Source: Psococerastis gibbosa
Lineage: Eukaryota; Arthropoda; Insecta; Psocodea; Psocidae
Direction: 5' to 3'
DNA: 64,000 nt
Assembly (NCBI GenBank): GCA_963971405.1
Contig: OZ020491.1
Location: forward strand, 3,168,910-3,232,909
Shown: piece by piece, positions 21,301 to 32,914 of the stretch
Position numbering within the stretch: the stretch's first letter is position 1
Layout of the letters: every line of letters starts with the position of its first letter
Program-made: the position numbers and the translations under genes
The notes under the pieces: generated by a model
The model's database searches: none
What the model was told of the DNA's origin: nothing
The model's input: only the letters and a program-made list of their open reading frames with translations

Positions 21301-24300
21301 CAGGTTCACAGTGAGGAAGCGGGAATGGTTTTAGGCTGGTTAGAACCGAGGGGGCTACTGACAAATATTATAAGAATGGGCTACATTACAACTCGGTCTC
21401 AATTGCATAGCCTACATATAATGGCGTCTTCTCTTCGCCCAAGCGGGGCAGAAGAAACGCTTCAACATCTGGTCCTTGAATGCACGCCTACTGCCTACTT
21501 CCTTACTGCCCCCCCCCCCCCAAACTTGGCCCCGAATGTCAAAACACTCCGTTTTCTTCAAGCGGTCAGCCAGAAACACTAACCTCTGACCACGGTACTC
21601 CTTCTTAGCAGGCTGTCCATTGCGCATGAGCTTCAGCGTGGGGTACTTGGTGATGTGGAACCTGGTGGCAATGTTGCTCTCACTATCGCAGTCTACCTTT
21701 CCCATGACGACCTGCCCCGGCGTTTTGAACTCTTCGTGCACCTTCCCCGCAGCCTCGTCAAACACGGGGGCCAGCATACTGCTGAACCGGCACCAGTCCG
21801 CGTAAAAATTAATAAAAACCAATTCATTGGTTGCTGAAATCAAACACAAAATCATTGTGAGGACTATTACAAAAAGCCAAAAAGCAGGTAGAGTCGATGA
21901 GTGGCACAACACCGAGCACTTAACTCCATGTGCAGAGAGAGAATGTAGGGCAGATGGCCAGGCATACCACAAAGCTTATGGGGGACAAGTTGCAAGTGAC
22001 CTGTGGAAGATGTCGGCGGTGGCTTGGCAGAGGCAGAGAGAAGACCAGGAGAAAGGTGGAGAGACAAAAGCACACCCTGAGCTGTAGCCTAGAAGAAGAG
22101 ATGGAGAAAAAAAATATCTACAGAAAAATTTGTATTAGTGGCGAGGAGCTGGAGAGATTGTATGATAAACCATAATGTCAATGGTGTAATACTATTTAAC
22201 ATTGTCGCTCCCTTCTCCTGACAATTGGCTTCGCCCCAATTGTTCGATGACTATGAGGCCTCTGCCTCTAATGACTATAAACACAGCAGGCAATGTAAGT
22301 CTAACTAACCCTTTGTTAAATACTAACCGTTCCACCCCATTTATTCTCGGTCATTATTGGTTAGTTAATATTTAACCGTTCGGCGACGAGCGCGTACTAA
22401 ACAGTGTCAAGCTCGCTTGGTGGAACTATCCTTTTTCTTATTTTTCTACCGTTCTGACTGTGTCATAAATGCACCTCATGCGGGATACTGGAACGCTGCC
22501 TCTATAGTAAGTATTGCTTTAGGAGGCCGTAGCCGTTAAAATTCTGAGGCACGCAGAAGTAAGGTTTCCTTGCCACGGGAACAATGAAACAAGCTCGAGC
22601 CGGATTTAACCAAGCTGAGTCTACTTACTACTGACACTGACTGCAGTACAACTCTCTATGCAATCAGGAAAGCCCCGACTATGTCATCGGCGACCTTATG
22701 AACTTAATTTCGTGTTTGCGTACAGAATTCCCTAGGGCCCTCATCATAGTAAATGGTATCTTGTATAGGAGATCTCTGCCAAATCGCCTTATTGACACAG
22801 TTAATAAAGGTATCGCATGGATGTGCGAGACCATGCGAGTTGTGTATGCCAGTCCTAGTGTGGCTGTCCGCCGAGACTGTGGACATTATGCCAGAGATGG
22901 TCTGCATCTCAGTGAGCAAGGATCACTCGCCTTTGCAAATTTCTTAAAAAAACCTGTCGCGCGAGCGTTCCCCGCCAGTGCCACCATATACGAGTCCCAA
23001 AAGCAAAATCCCACCACTGAATACGTCCCTAACTTGGTGCTGAAAATAATGTATATTAATATTCAAAGCTTACGTAGCAAATCTGCAAATCCATGCTCTT
23101 ACAGCCACTTCTGTCTCTTTTATTTTATTTGATCCAAAACTAAGAAATGAAATGAATCACATCTTCATTTCATTTCATTCCAATTTATACGTAGTATAAG
23201 GAAAGCTTTGTGACGGTCGACATTTTCGATTCCGAGATTTCAACGGATTTACTCGTTTTAAGGTCCCAGGAACCACAAAAAGTGGTTTTTACGAAATGTC
23301 TGTCTGTCTGTCGTTCTGTCTGTCTGTGCGTCGATTTCCGGGCAAACTACTCGGTCGATTTTGATGAAATTCGGCATGTAGGTTCACAAAAATCATCAAT
23401 TTTTTTTTATTTGGGGCTAACTTAATTTGTGGGGGTTTTATTCTCAAAAAACTCCAAAAAAAAACGTTAACGTAAAAATGTTAACGAAATGCGGGGGGTC
23501 GCTTGCCCCTTGATAGGTTGCTTGTGGGGGTAAAAAAAATAAAAATAACTAAATTTTAAAGAAAAATGACTAAAAAATAATTTTTCTGCGAAACCTTTCT
23601 ATCGATGATTTCTACTTTCAGGCATGTTAGTGATGTTAAATTGAGTAACGAAACCGGACAGGTTGCTTTCCCAGAAAAGCATTTGGTTTTGTAAAAAAAA
23701 TGTTTTTTTGAAAAAATGATAGAAAATTCACGCTCAAATGCATTGCGTGCCCTGCCAGTATTGCTGTGTGGTAATGTGTTGGTCTGACCTATCTTGAGTT
23801 TACTTCACCTCCAGTGAGTGACGTCTGGTGGCAATTTTTAAAAATTTGGGTTAGGTACCATAAGAAAACTATTGAGTTTCATTTGGCGCGAAAGTTTAAG
23901 GCTCAAATTCTGCTTCCCCAAGCAAATCAAATGGACCTTCAGGCATGTTTTAGGTGTTAAATTGAGTAACGAAACCGGACAGGTTGCTTTCCCAGAAAAG
24001 CATTTGCTTTGTAAAAAAAAAATGTTTTTTTGAAAAAATGATTCACGCTCAAATGCATTGCGTGCCCTGCCAGTATTGCTGTGTGGTAATGTGTCTGATC
24101 TATCAAGAATTTACCTCACCTCCAGTGACGTTAGATGGACAACCCCCCCCCCCCCCCCGAGATATCGGAAATTTAACCATAGGAAAATTATTTACCATGA
24201 AATTACTCATTTTCTCTATCTACTAATTTTGATAAATTGGAAAGCATGTTCGAGTTAACTCGGACCGGTTCTTTTTATTTGCATTATAGTATAATTTGTA

Positions 24301-26064
24301 CAATATGTTCCTGGGAAAGAAACAACATAAAATATATACAGTATGTATTTACGTATTTACTAAAAAGTATATATAAAAAAAACAGGCACTCATTCACATC
24401 ACAACTTAAAAAGAATACATGAAAGTTACGTACCTAGAATTGTATCAATATTTTCACTATTAAGCTGAACTGCTCCACTATTTGTAGGATTATAACATAC
24501 ATAGGAAACCTGAAACAATTCGGTGTCATACTTTAGCATTTTAGACATTATCAACCTTGAACAAATTAAATGAAATCTTCAATTTTATAAACTAATTACA
24601 ACGGTCAACACGACTAGGCGATCACAATAAATCAATCTTTGTACATGACCCACCAAGGTGGAATAGACGGCGTCCAAAAGCAAATCTAAAACAAAACTAG
24701 TTTCATGCGAAAGCACACGTTAAACGGGGAGCGGGTTTCATGTGTTATGTATCCCAATTTAGTTCCCTGAACTCGTCTATTCTGTAGAGTGGACATTTCA
24801 TCATTCTTCTTGTGACAACAGCTTGAAGGGTTAGAAAAGCATCGTTTGACTTAACTTTTAAGCAATTCATTGCTAGGCATTGGTGGCAACACCACATAAT
24901 AGAATAGAATAGAATAGAATAGAAAGTCTGTATTGCACCGATTTTCAATACATTAGCGTGAATAATAAATGTTACCACAATGTACAATGTAGTCAAGAAC
25001 TTAACAGAATCCAAAAAAAGTTCAAAGTGCTTCCCTATTCAAAAAACTCTTGGATGTTGTACAATGTCCTTTGCATAAAGAAACACTTCAAACTCCTTCT
25101 GAACTCTGCCGAGTTCATGGCTGACTTTATTAAATTTTTATTAATTTTTGATTTATCGAGCCACAAAGGTGTTTTTTGTCGGGGAGATTAAGTGCCCGAG
25201 ATACGAGGAGATTGGCAATAGGTTGATGTAGATGTGAAGACGATAATTCGCGGCTATTTAACTGATAATATTGGCGATAATAAAACATTGCTTGAAAATG
25301 GCATGAATAGAACTGATTACGTGCATCGTAATTTCAGTAATAGGCCTGGCATACCTGCACCGAAACTTGACAAATAGGGAGTATTTTACGTATCAGCCCA
25401 CAAATAAGAATTGCAATAATACAATAAAGATACAGGCATGTTTTTGGTCCGTCAAAATTTATTTAAAAATAATAATAATAATAATAACCCCAAAAATACT
25501 AGACCGTCAAAATTTTTCCATCTAGTGTAGCCAAGATGCAATGAGCATTACCCTTCGCCATAGTTTGTTTACGTAAGACATAGGTTACAGTACTAAACAA
25601 TATTTTTATACTTTTCAGAGGGTAATAAGCTAATTTTAATTTTAGCTATAAGTAAAAGGTAACGGGTAACATGGATGTGTCTAGAAATATATTAAGCCGT
25701 AGTCAACCACGACGAATGCTGTTAGATAACCAGGATAACCTAGGTAACAATGGGCATGTTGTCAGGGAATTCTGACCATCATCCCGAAGGTCACATGTCA
25801 GCCAAGGCATTATCAGAACAAAAAGTTCACTTAAAAACAACATCAATAATTAAAACTATCATATCTGGCTGAAAAAACAATATAACATTTGCCGGTAGTT
25901 TATATTGTGAAGGGCCAATCAGATTTTGCAACGTAGTCGTTTGCTGTTGACTGCGGAATTGTCAATGTTTATTAAATGAACTGTAAAACATTTAGTGGAT
26001 AACTTACCAGAATATGAAAGCCTAGTAATAGCTTAAAGTTAAAAGTTGGAAATAAGGGACTCAT
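18392..26064 (-). CDS. ERp44: ERp44, endoplasmic reticulum thioredoxin-fold chaperone (complete, 7 coding exons)
   Basis: Coding exons: 26064-26008, 24509-24434, 21833-21584, 21010-20804, 20363-20068, 19382-19141, 18475-18392. All have GT donors and AG acceptors, the phases join, and the product is 403 residues (human ERp44 has 406). Residues 1-24 form a signal peptide. The first thioredoxin domain has CRFS at 59-62, the one-cysteine motif by which ERp44 retains Ero1 and unassembled clients through mixed disulfides, a second Cys at 93 and the cis-Pro YPTLKL at 108-113. Domains b and b' follow, with Cys190 and Cys245 (CVPLVREITFEN). SFRHMY at His332 and LHREFH at His361/His365 match the histidines reported to bind zinc in ERp44. 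The C-terminal tail STFKKLAPSPNRYTLLKDEL ends in a retrieval signal. Both Cys of the vertebrate 272-289 pair are replaced (Gly305, Leu322). The protein cycles between ER and Golgi. Introns carry SINEs, an HLE and LINE debris. Confidence 0.97.
18550..18682 (+). mobile_element. tS SINE, 5'-truncated, in ERp44 intron 6
   Basis: Contains only the body and tail (GTCATGCTTCGGAGGGCATG to AAAGTCATTGTTTATTTA). The A and B boxes are missing, as expected from incomplete reverse transcription. Antisense to ERp44. Confidence 0.8.
19540..19714 (-). mobile_element. tS SINE lacking its tail, in ERp44 intron 5
   Basis: Head and body are intact on the minus strand (CTACATGTCCTG at right, CGAACCAACAACCTTTCGGG as the B-box region), but the sequence stops at AACCTAGCGGAG without the GGCTTAGTAA-(TTTA)n end. 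Same sense as ERp44. Confidence 0.8.
21340..21583 (+). pseudogene. Degenerate LINE C-terminal fragment in ERp44 intron 3
   Basis: The plus-strand reading contains SLRPSGAEETLQHLVLECTP, like the cysteine-histidine tail that closes many non-LTR reverse transcriptases, but with key cysteines lost. A C run follows. The fragment is antisense to ERp44 and ends against the exon boundary at 21584. Weak but plausible. Confidence 0.4.
22650..23093 (+). pseudogene. CR1-like LINE relic: SGNH esterase domain joined to endonuclease start
   Basis: An in-frame segment reads through PDYVIGDLMNLISCLRTE, FPRALIIVNGILYRR and VNKGIAWMCETMRVVY to YARDGLHLSEQG, where Asp-x-x-His (Asp codon near 22896) is the catalytic block V of SGNH hydrolases. 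About 45 residues later comes LKIMYINIQSLRSK, the start of an APE-type endonuclease, whose Asn is a catalytic residue. Esterase-then-endonuclease order is known from CR1-like retrotransposons, where the esterase belongs to the nucleic-acid-binding part. The reading stops by about 23132, right at an HLE insertion. Antisense, in ERp44 intron 2. Confidence 0.7.
23178..24276 (+). mobile_element. HLE repeat with an internal tandem duplication, in ERp44 intron 2
   Basis: Starts ATTCCAATTTATACGTAG and ends GGACCGGTTCTTT. The segment from CTTCAGGCATGTTAG to CCAGTGAGTGACG (about 23626-23830) occurs a second time (23936-24140). The two share the private variant CCCAGAAAAGCATTTG, not seen in other copies, so the duplication happened within this copy. 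About 95 bp of different sequence lies between them. Antisense to ERp44. Confidence 0.85.
24899..24926. repeat. (TAGAA)n microsatellite
   Basis: About five units of AATAGAATAGAATAGAATAG in ERp44 intron 1. Confidence 0.85.
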
Positions 26065-26424
26065 TTTGAGTAAAATACTTAATTTACAAGGAAAATATTT
26101 AATTTCTAAACCCGCAGCGCACCCATAACAACAAGTCAACAAAGAATCAAAGATGGCCGACTTGTTAATCACACACCATTGATGTGAAAAATTATTAAAG
26201 TATTTATTATTCAAAAAAAGTGAATTAAATGCTATGTTAAATAATTAAAATTTAATTTAATTTTATTAGTTTATATTTTATTAATTTTTTTACAAAGACT
26301 TACAAATTTTTCTATCGTGTCTTTAAGTGATTTTTAGCGGGAAATAATTTGAAATTCTAGAATATTGATTTTTACTTCATTATTTGACGTTATTAATAAA
26401 ATTAATTTCATTAGATCTTAGACC
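26065..26424 (-). promoter_or_regulatory. Probable 5' UTR and promoter region of ERp44
   Basis: Directly upstream of the ERp44 start codon (ATG at 26064-26062). AAAGATGGCCGAC at 26149-26161 (plus strand) resembles the YY1/Pho site often found at transcription starts. No TATA box at a convincing distance was seen. Beyond 26200 the sequence is simple AT-rich DNA. Confidence 0.3.
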
Positions 26425-26601
26425 TAGGTCTCGAGGTATGATTTTTGTGAACCTACATGCCAAATTTCATCTAAATGGAATCGGAAATCGACGAACAGAC
26501 AGAGCGACAGACAGACATTCCGTAAAAACCACTTTTTTGTTCCTGGGACCTCATAACGTGTAAATCAGTTGAAATCTCGGAATTGAAAATTTCGACCATC
26601 G
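26425..26601 (-). mobile_element. HLE repeat fragment
   Basis: TCTCGAGGTATGATTTTTGTG to TTGAAAATTTCGACCATCG, with CAGACAGAGCGACAGACAGAC. A 5'-region fragment only; both termini are gone. Confidence 0.75.
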
Positions 26602-26935
26602 CTTAGGTAATTGGTATTCGGTCAAAAATGAGTGCTTACTTCCGTAGGGAATTCCTCAAAGACGCTATACTATGGATAAGTAACTATAAACATTTGTGGG
26701 GCACTGAGTCTTTTAATCCTTTTGATTGCCGTACCTATCCAATCCATCTTTCCAATTCTCTGCTCGATTCCAAAATTGAGTAGAAAATTGCGCTCGGAAT
26801 CGGACCTTCCTCGGTTTTAATACCTACTTAAATAGGGTCGGTAGAAATTTATTTGTAAATTACGGATCACGCAAGTAAACCAAAGTAAAACTTAATGTAA
26901 AATAAATAAGTATTATTGAGTATTAACTTTTCTAT

Positions 26936-27131
26936 TGACTATTACTAAGCCAACCTAGCGGAGTTAAGGCTATAAAGCCCTTTCTTACACTAAACTATAG
27001 GAAGGCCCGGGACCACCTGCTTTACATATTACATGCCCTTCGAAGCTTGGCCAGAAAATGTAGCAAGTGTGGGACTCGAACCTACAACCTTTCGGGTGAT
27101 TGTTGGAGCCGGTACCACTACTCTAAATGTA
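26936..27131 (-). mobile_element. tS SINE
   Basis: ATTACTAAGCCAACCTAGCGG through GGACTCGAACCTACAACC to ACCACTACTCTAAATG. Somewhat diverged, with a small TTACATA duplication inside the body (27021-27033). Confidence 0.8.
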
Positions 27132-28491
27132 CAGTTACTATTAATATTATTAATGGCACACTTTTCTAAATAGTTTCTGCGCCTCTATGGGAGATGCCTC
27201 CCCCCCCTTTGCCCACACTGGCAGTGGCTGCTGCTATGCCTATGTACGTCACGGGCTTTACAAGTCAGCACACAATTATGTCCCATGGATTGAGTCATAT
27301 AGACTAAATAGGAAAGCATGTACAATGGAAAAACCTGTGTGCACAATTACATAAGCTCAAAATTGCAGTAAATCCAGGACTTCCGTCCATTGTAGAAAAG
27401 TACGTACGTAAACATGCAACATTTACCTAAAATTCACGCTTAAGACATCTACCGGTATTAGCATAGAGTCCAGAGTCTAGTTGTTAAATTATGCGAGAGA
27501 TGGCAGCACAAGGACCCTATCATTACATGGGCGGCCCGAGAGCTGTTGGCTCGGAGAGGGAGGCCTGTAATTGCAGAGAGACGCGACGTCGAACATGGAG
27601 GTACATAATCATCTACCTGGGCTCGGCTAATGCTTTAACTCAACAGTTCTGCGGATAGCTTTGTACGTGTCAGCAGCGGTAGTGTTGTGGAGTGCAGTTG
27701 AGTTAAAAACCGAGCCTACAGCCACGACAGCCATCGAAACCTCCATCCAATAGGTGTGTTAGTGTGCCCGCTATATCATGAAGTATGATGCGTAATTAGG
27801 CTTGAGGCCAATGTTGGGTAAGCGGCCATTGTGAGCGGGTCAGTTCTGAAGTCCGTTTCAAAAACGGGTCGTACTAGAAATTGCTATTTGAACAGCAGAT
27901 GAGGGGTGTCTCATGGTAAACAATTGCATTTTTCTGCTGCGACAGAACGCCGTACGCTGTACTAATGCCGCGATACATTGGAGCCAATGGGATGGGAAAG
28001 AGGCCAGGGCGCTTTTTCTACACCCATTGCCCGCTATCATAGCATACGGTAGTACGACGTTTCTGCCGCAGCGACAACGAGCCTTGTACAGTTACTGGAG
28101 AGTGAGTGAGGCACTGAGTAGGCATACACCTCGAGAAGGGGGAGGGGGGGTATTCCCTGAAGTGAACAGGGCCCGATTGCATACATAAAAAACACGTTAA
28201 ATGTAGTGGAGAATATAACGTAATAATTATAGCAGATGTACTATGGCGTTAGAAAATAGCTTACTCTATAACATACCTTAAAAATGTAAACAACATTATT
28301 TTAGAGTGCAAAGTGCAAAAAAGACGTTCTACATCTTTATTGCCAGATATGTTATGCAAGGTATTAACTTGTTTAAACTCCATCGTACGCTGCAAAGCAT
28401 TTTAGCAAGCAAAGTGATACTCAAAATTGGTATGTTTACATTTTTAAATCCAGAATAAGTATTATTTAAACGCCATAGTACTGTTAAGGTG
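27132..28491. other. Non-genic stretch, locally CpG-richer
   Basis: A small inverted pair, GGGCTCGGCTAATGCTTTAAC near 27619 and GTTGAGTTAAAAACCGAGCC near 27698, may be a decayed foldback. The 91-residue plus-strand ORF at 27913-28188 has no recognisable domain, and a 60-residue ORF lies opposite it. I see no gene. Confidence 0.45.
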
Positions 28492-28641
28492 CTGTGGGCC
28501 TATTATGGTGACTATTTTTAATTTTAACCTGGGATTAAAAACTAAAGATAATTTTATAATGGATAATATTCAAAATTGTTATATTTACATTTTTAATCCG
28601 CCAGGAATAAGTTAATGCTAAACGGCATTGTAGGTCCGCTA
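28492..28641. mobile_element. P2-type MITE, diverged
   Basis: TAACCTGGGATTAAAAAC, AAGATAATTTTATAATGG and TTACATTTTTAATCC follow P2 order, ending GGCATTGTAGGTCCGC. It matches the SINE-split copy at 2366-2738 better than the copies at 10983 and 32742. Confidence 0.6.
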
Positions 28642-28804
28642 GTTTGGGCGAAGTTTCCTCTTACAATGTAGACATGTTTAGGTCACAGCATTGGTAAAGA
28701 ATAATCAAAATCATAAGAAAGAAATGAGCGAAATTATGAGTTAAGAGGAGGCTTTCCCAACATCGCTTGAAAAGTATCAAGGGAAAAAAGGCTACGGGTT
28801 ACTA

Positions 28805-28875
28805 AGGCTGCTACTCCATGCATTGGCAAATGGCGGTGCCGTCCAATATTCTTTACTGACAGTTCCCGAGCAACA
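28805..28875 (-). repeat. R6 repeat copy
   Basis: TGCATTGGCAAATGGCGGTGCC and ATTCTTTACTGACAG are the reverse of the R6 segment at 39635-39725. Confidence 0.4.
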
Positions 28876-29761
28876 TTGGAATCGGGCCTTAGTCTATTAG
28901 GGATCAATAATTCGAGGATTATTCCGGAAAGACTTCATGAAAACTAAAACATGGGAAGAAACTTAGAGTCTAGTCTATTAGGGATATAGTGAATGATAAC
29001 CTCAGGGTTTACATTGAAAAAGTGACAATCAGCTGACGCCTTTTTTCACTATGACTAAGTTTCAAAGGCGGCAATACAACACCGTTCAAATTTACCCGCC
29101 TTTTTATTAATTGACAATCGAAAGCCTTGTAAGTGTAAACATCAAATATCTTATGAACTATCAATTGTACAGTTGTCTTCTGAACATTTTGATAAATTTT
29201 TAACACAAAATTTATTGGCGATAATTATTATTGAATTTGATTTTTACAAAAAAAAAAAATATTGGATTGGAAGAAGATGATGAACTGTGGCCAGTTGGTG
29301 TTACTGGAGACTACATCGACAATAATGTTGAGGAGCATTTCAAACTGATTAATCGATATTTCTGGTGACTAGATACGTTCGATGTTTCCTGTGAAAATCG
29401 ACTTTTTATAAATAAAAAAAATACGTAAGGTTCCAATTTCATCTTAAAACACAATAGAACTTATGTTTACAGCTGTTATATTTTAAACTTTATTTTGAAA
29501 TCGGTTTTCCCTCATTTTTTCACTTTATTACATGTAGCCCCCTTGCCCCACCAACACTACCTTATTATATATTCATATCCATAGGATTTGCGTTAGGCTA
29601 AGGTGCTGACCCGCGAGAAAAGTCTGAAAATTTCATTAAGTAAACACCGACGGAAAAATTTGTCGGCTGCCCTAGTATTTACTCCATCTCGAAGCTGTTG
29701 GCAATAACTATTCGCTGAGGATTTACCGACAAATGGTCGTAGCCTTTAAGATCCTTGCTTG
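28876..29761. other. Non-genic stretch
   Basis: AT-rich, with an A run near 29248. Nothing was recognised. Confidence 0.5.
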
Positions 29762-29935
29762 CAAGGCCGTAGCCAAGGGGGGGGGGGTTTATGGGGGTTC
29801 AAACCCCCCTCCCGAAATAAAATGGTTTTACACTAGATAGAATCGGATTTTGAGATGAAAAATAGAAACTACTATGTAATATCCAATGAAATTTCTGAAA
29901 ACCTCCCCCGAAAAAAAATCCTGGCTACGGCCTTG
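29762..29935. mobile_element. hAT-like MITE with G-tract
   Basis: Ends CAAGGCCGTAGCC and GGCTACGGCCTTG are perfect inverted repeats. The flanks CTTGCTTG (29754-29761) and CTTGCCTG (29936-29943) agree at 7 of 8 positions, as for an old hAT 8-bp duplication. A G run of 10 and a matching CCCCCC run lie just inside the ends. Confidence 0.75.
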
Positions 29936-29943
29936 CTTGCCTG

Positions 29944-31599
29944 AGTAATTCGGAAAAGATATCAGGAAAAATTTCCGACAAATGGATATGATATGAATAT
30001 TGCATTTCCCCCAATCCGTCCTGATGTAGAAACCAGAATCAAGATTAATATTGTGTTAACTAAAAAGTCCGTAATAGAGATAGGTACTCATACTCATCGT
30101 ACATCTGCAATAAAGTGCGAAAACTGATGAGAAAAAAATTGAGTAACGTACATTAAATGTATAAAGACAAATACGTGCAAGTCTAAAATACGACATTTTA
30201 TGCAGGATTTTTATTTATTTAATTAGGCTATAGCCGACATTTTCATTTTTATTTTTATTTTCCCTGATTTCTAGATTTTTATTTCTCTTCCCCGCAAGCC
30301 GCAAGTATGTACATATATTTATTTCACTATTTTCGCTGCCCTTATCAGGTGTCAAGACGTGTAGGCCTACATTTCTATATCGTGTGGTTAATGTGGGAAT
30401 ACTGGAGTAATACATAAAAAGTGAATTGTAATGGAACTTTTGTTCTAAGCATTGTCACAGCCCACAGGGGCATGCAACCTTATACCGACGGCAAGGTACT
30501 TAATTTTATTGTAGCGTACGGAATACACCATATCAATTATTAAACCGTTATACCGTATATTATATAGATTTTTCACTGCTTGCAGCTAGGGTTTAACGAA
30601 ATTAATGTACAGTCTTCTTTTGCATCTGCGGTGGCTACAACCAAATTAATTAAATACATTCCGACAGTTTAATTTTTCTGCTACCCTATCCCGAAGCATG
30701 GGAAATTCACCAGACACATGCTCTCAAACCATTTTCGAACTCGTTCGTTTTTGTTATGATTAATGCCGCTAGCATGAGGGGGCACTTCAACTGTATTTGT
30801 ATTTGGATAAAAACAGTTTTAGGAAAAATACACGCGGTTATTATTATTATTTTTTTTTTGTTTGTTCATTACGAATATAATTGTACACCGTATGTACCTC
30901 TATAAACGTAGGCTACACAACCATAATTACTATATGTTTATGTAAAATATTAATTAGGTACTTAATCAGTGTATTCATAAAATGTCAAATGCAAATATTT
31001 GTAATAAAACAGCATAATAATATATTTAATACAAAAAATATATGCATGATTACAGTTACTTTAAAGCTGCCTGTGATGAACAAATTAATTCAAAATAACG
31101 TAGAGACCTGTAGGTACTGGACGTTGCGACAAACAAAATGTACACTATGTTTTGTTTTAATCAGAGAAAAGCTTTATCAACAAAGCTGGAAACAGGCGGA
31201 CCGTTTAGGACCGGGGATTTCCCCAGCGGGGACATTTTTTTTGAATAAATATGCAGAAAACGTGAGTTTCTTGATTTTTCAAAAGCACGAGACTTGAAGC
31301 GGTTATTTGTTTAAGTTTAATGGCAGGGGGTGGTTGACCCCGGACAAAAGAGCTAAAGAACTTGAGACATTATCGTTCGTAAATTGTAATCGTAAATATT
31401 TTTCGAAAATTAATTTTCATTGAGAGAAACACCTCTTATGTGTGGCAAAACTGAGCTCGTCTCGGACGATAACAGCAACAACGCCGTGGCTGTAGGGCGT
31501 GTTCTAATTGGTCAAATTAAGACATGTCGAGCGCCGAAGTTCTGATTGGCCAAAGAAGACCTGGTAGGTGGCATTAGAAACTCAAGAAATATCCTTCAT
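29944..31599. other. Non-genic AT-rich stretch
   Basis: No repeat termini were recognised. The 138-residue ORF at 30881-31297 is AT-driven, with no domain and no plausible splice context. At 31490-31555, two inverted CCAAT-like motifs (ATTGGTC, ATTGGCC) occur in a more GC-rich patch, but no gene follows. Confidence 0.45.
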
Positions 31600-31806
31600 C
31601 TTCTTCAAATGCCTCTTCTATCTTAGATCCTCATGGCGATTGTATAGGTAGTCATGATGACTATACTAGGGAATAGTAATGCAGTGGTTTCCCGTTGCCT
31701 TCTACATCCTTATGCCGTTGACTCTGCAGTAAGTTCCTCCGTCTTTGGGGGCAGTTTCCCAACCCCAAGTGCCGTACATAGAAAAGACTGTGTTTTTCGT
31801 TTATCC
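31600..31806 (-). mobile_element. GAA-tail SINE
   Basis: TCTTCTTCAAATGCCTCTTC at left is the reverse of the GAAGAAGAA tail and adjoining 3' end. The body has TGGTTTCCCGTTGCCTTCTAC and AGTTCCTCCG as in the copies at 3814 and 58011. It is cut by the HLE at 31812. Confidence 0.6.
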
Positions 31807-31811
31807 CAGCT

Positions 31812-32693
31812 CAAATAACCGGTCCGAGTTTACTCGAACATGCTTTCCAATTTATAAATTAGTAGATATTGACATGCGTAATTTCATAGGAAATAATTTC
31901 CCTATGGTTAAATTTCAGATGCCACGAGGGGGGTTCACCTCAATATATATTAAAAACCCCTTAAAACTCAATTGCAGCATATTCTGGAACGAACAGACCA
32001 ATACATTGTAACAGTAGCAACAATGGCACATGGCACGTAATGTATTGGAGCGTAAATTTTCCATAATTTCTCAAAAAATAATTTTTTGCACAGAACCAAA
32101 TATTTTTTGTGAATGCAACCTGTCCGGTTTTGTTACTTTATTGAACACCTAAAACATACCTGAACGTAGAAATCGTCGATAGTATGGTTCCGCAGAAAAA
32201 TTATTTTTTAGTCATTTTTCATGAAAATTGAGTTTTTTTTATTTTTTTACCCCCAGAAGCAAACTATCAAGGGGCAAGCGACCCCCCCCCCCCCCGCATT
32301 TTGTTAACATTAATAACGACTACAATATATGTGAATTTAAAAGAAATCGTTGTAGCCGTTTTTGAGAAATAATTTTTTTAGATGTTTTTTTTTTAGTTTT
32401 TTGAGAATCAAGCCCCCTCTAATTGAGTTAGCCCAAAATAAAAAAAAATAGCCTTGAGGTATGATTTTTGTGAACCTACATGCCAAATTTCATCACCATC
32501 GGCCGAGTATGTGGTCCGGAAATCGATGAATAGACGGACATACAGACAGACAGAGCGACAGACAGACATTTCGTAAAAAACACTTTTTAGGTTCCTGGGA
32601 CCTGAAAACGTGTAAATCCGTTGAAATCTCGGAATCGACAATTTCGGCCATCACAAAGCTTTCCTTATATATACTACGTATAAATTGGAAAGC
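31812..32693 (-). mobile_element. HLE repeat, variant subfamily
   Basis: Termini are intact. The region after the CACCTCAATATATATT block differs from most copies and resembles those at 39763 and 62195, so at least two subfamilies exist. A (CAGA) tract at 32540-32567 is interrupted by GAGCGA. Confidence 0.85.
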
Positions 32694-32741
32694 CACTAGG
32701 TCCCATATCTGTTCAGTTGCCATTACTTCCATCTTCATCAG

Positions 32742-32910
32742 CAGCCTGATCGAGGCGATTTTATTACCGATATTTATTTAATCCCCTGGTAGTAAAAATG
32801 TAAACAAGATAATTTTGTAATGGAAAGTGCTATTCAAAATTTGTTTGTTTACAGTTATAATCCTAGGGTATTTATTTAACCCCGGTATTATAATCGCCTC
32901 GATCAGGCTG
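32742..32910. mobile_element. P2 palindromic MITE
   Basis: CAGCCTGATCGAGGCG at left and CGCCTCGATCAGGCTG at right. The palindrome extends outward to TCAGCAG/CTGCTGA. About 90 percent like the copy at 10983 by eye. Confidence 0.85.
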
Positions 32911-32914
32911 CTGA

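Noticed and set aside
21412..21972. Single-exon 186-residue thioredoxin protein
   Set aside because: Only 21584-21833 is coding. The rest of this ORF is intron read-through past a clear donor and acceptor; the full ERp44 exon set joins in phase.
22698..23132. Host SGNH hydrolase gene inside ERp44 intron
   Set aside because: The frame continues into an APE-endonuclease start motif, which identifies it as part of a LINE and not a host esterase.
27913..28188. 91-codon ORF in a CpG-richer patch as an exon
   Set aside because: No recognisable domain, and an equally long opposing ORF. No acceptor and donor pair fits.
30881..31297. 138-codon plus-strand ORF
   Set aside because: AT-rich composition, no domain, no splice or promoter context, and no conservation evidence in the window.
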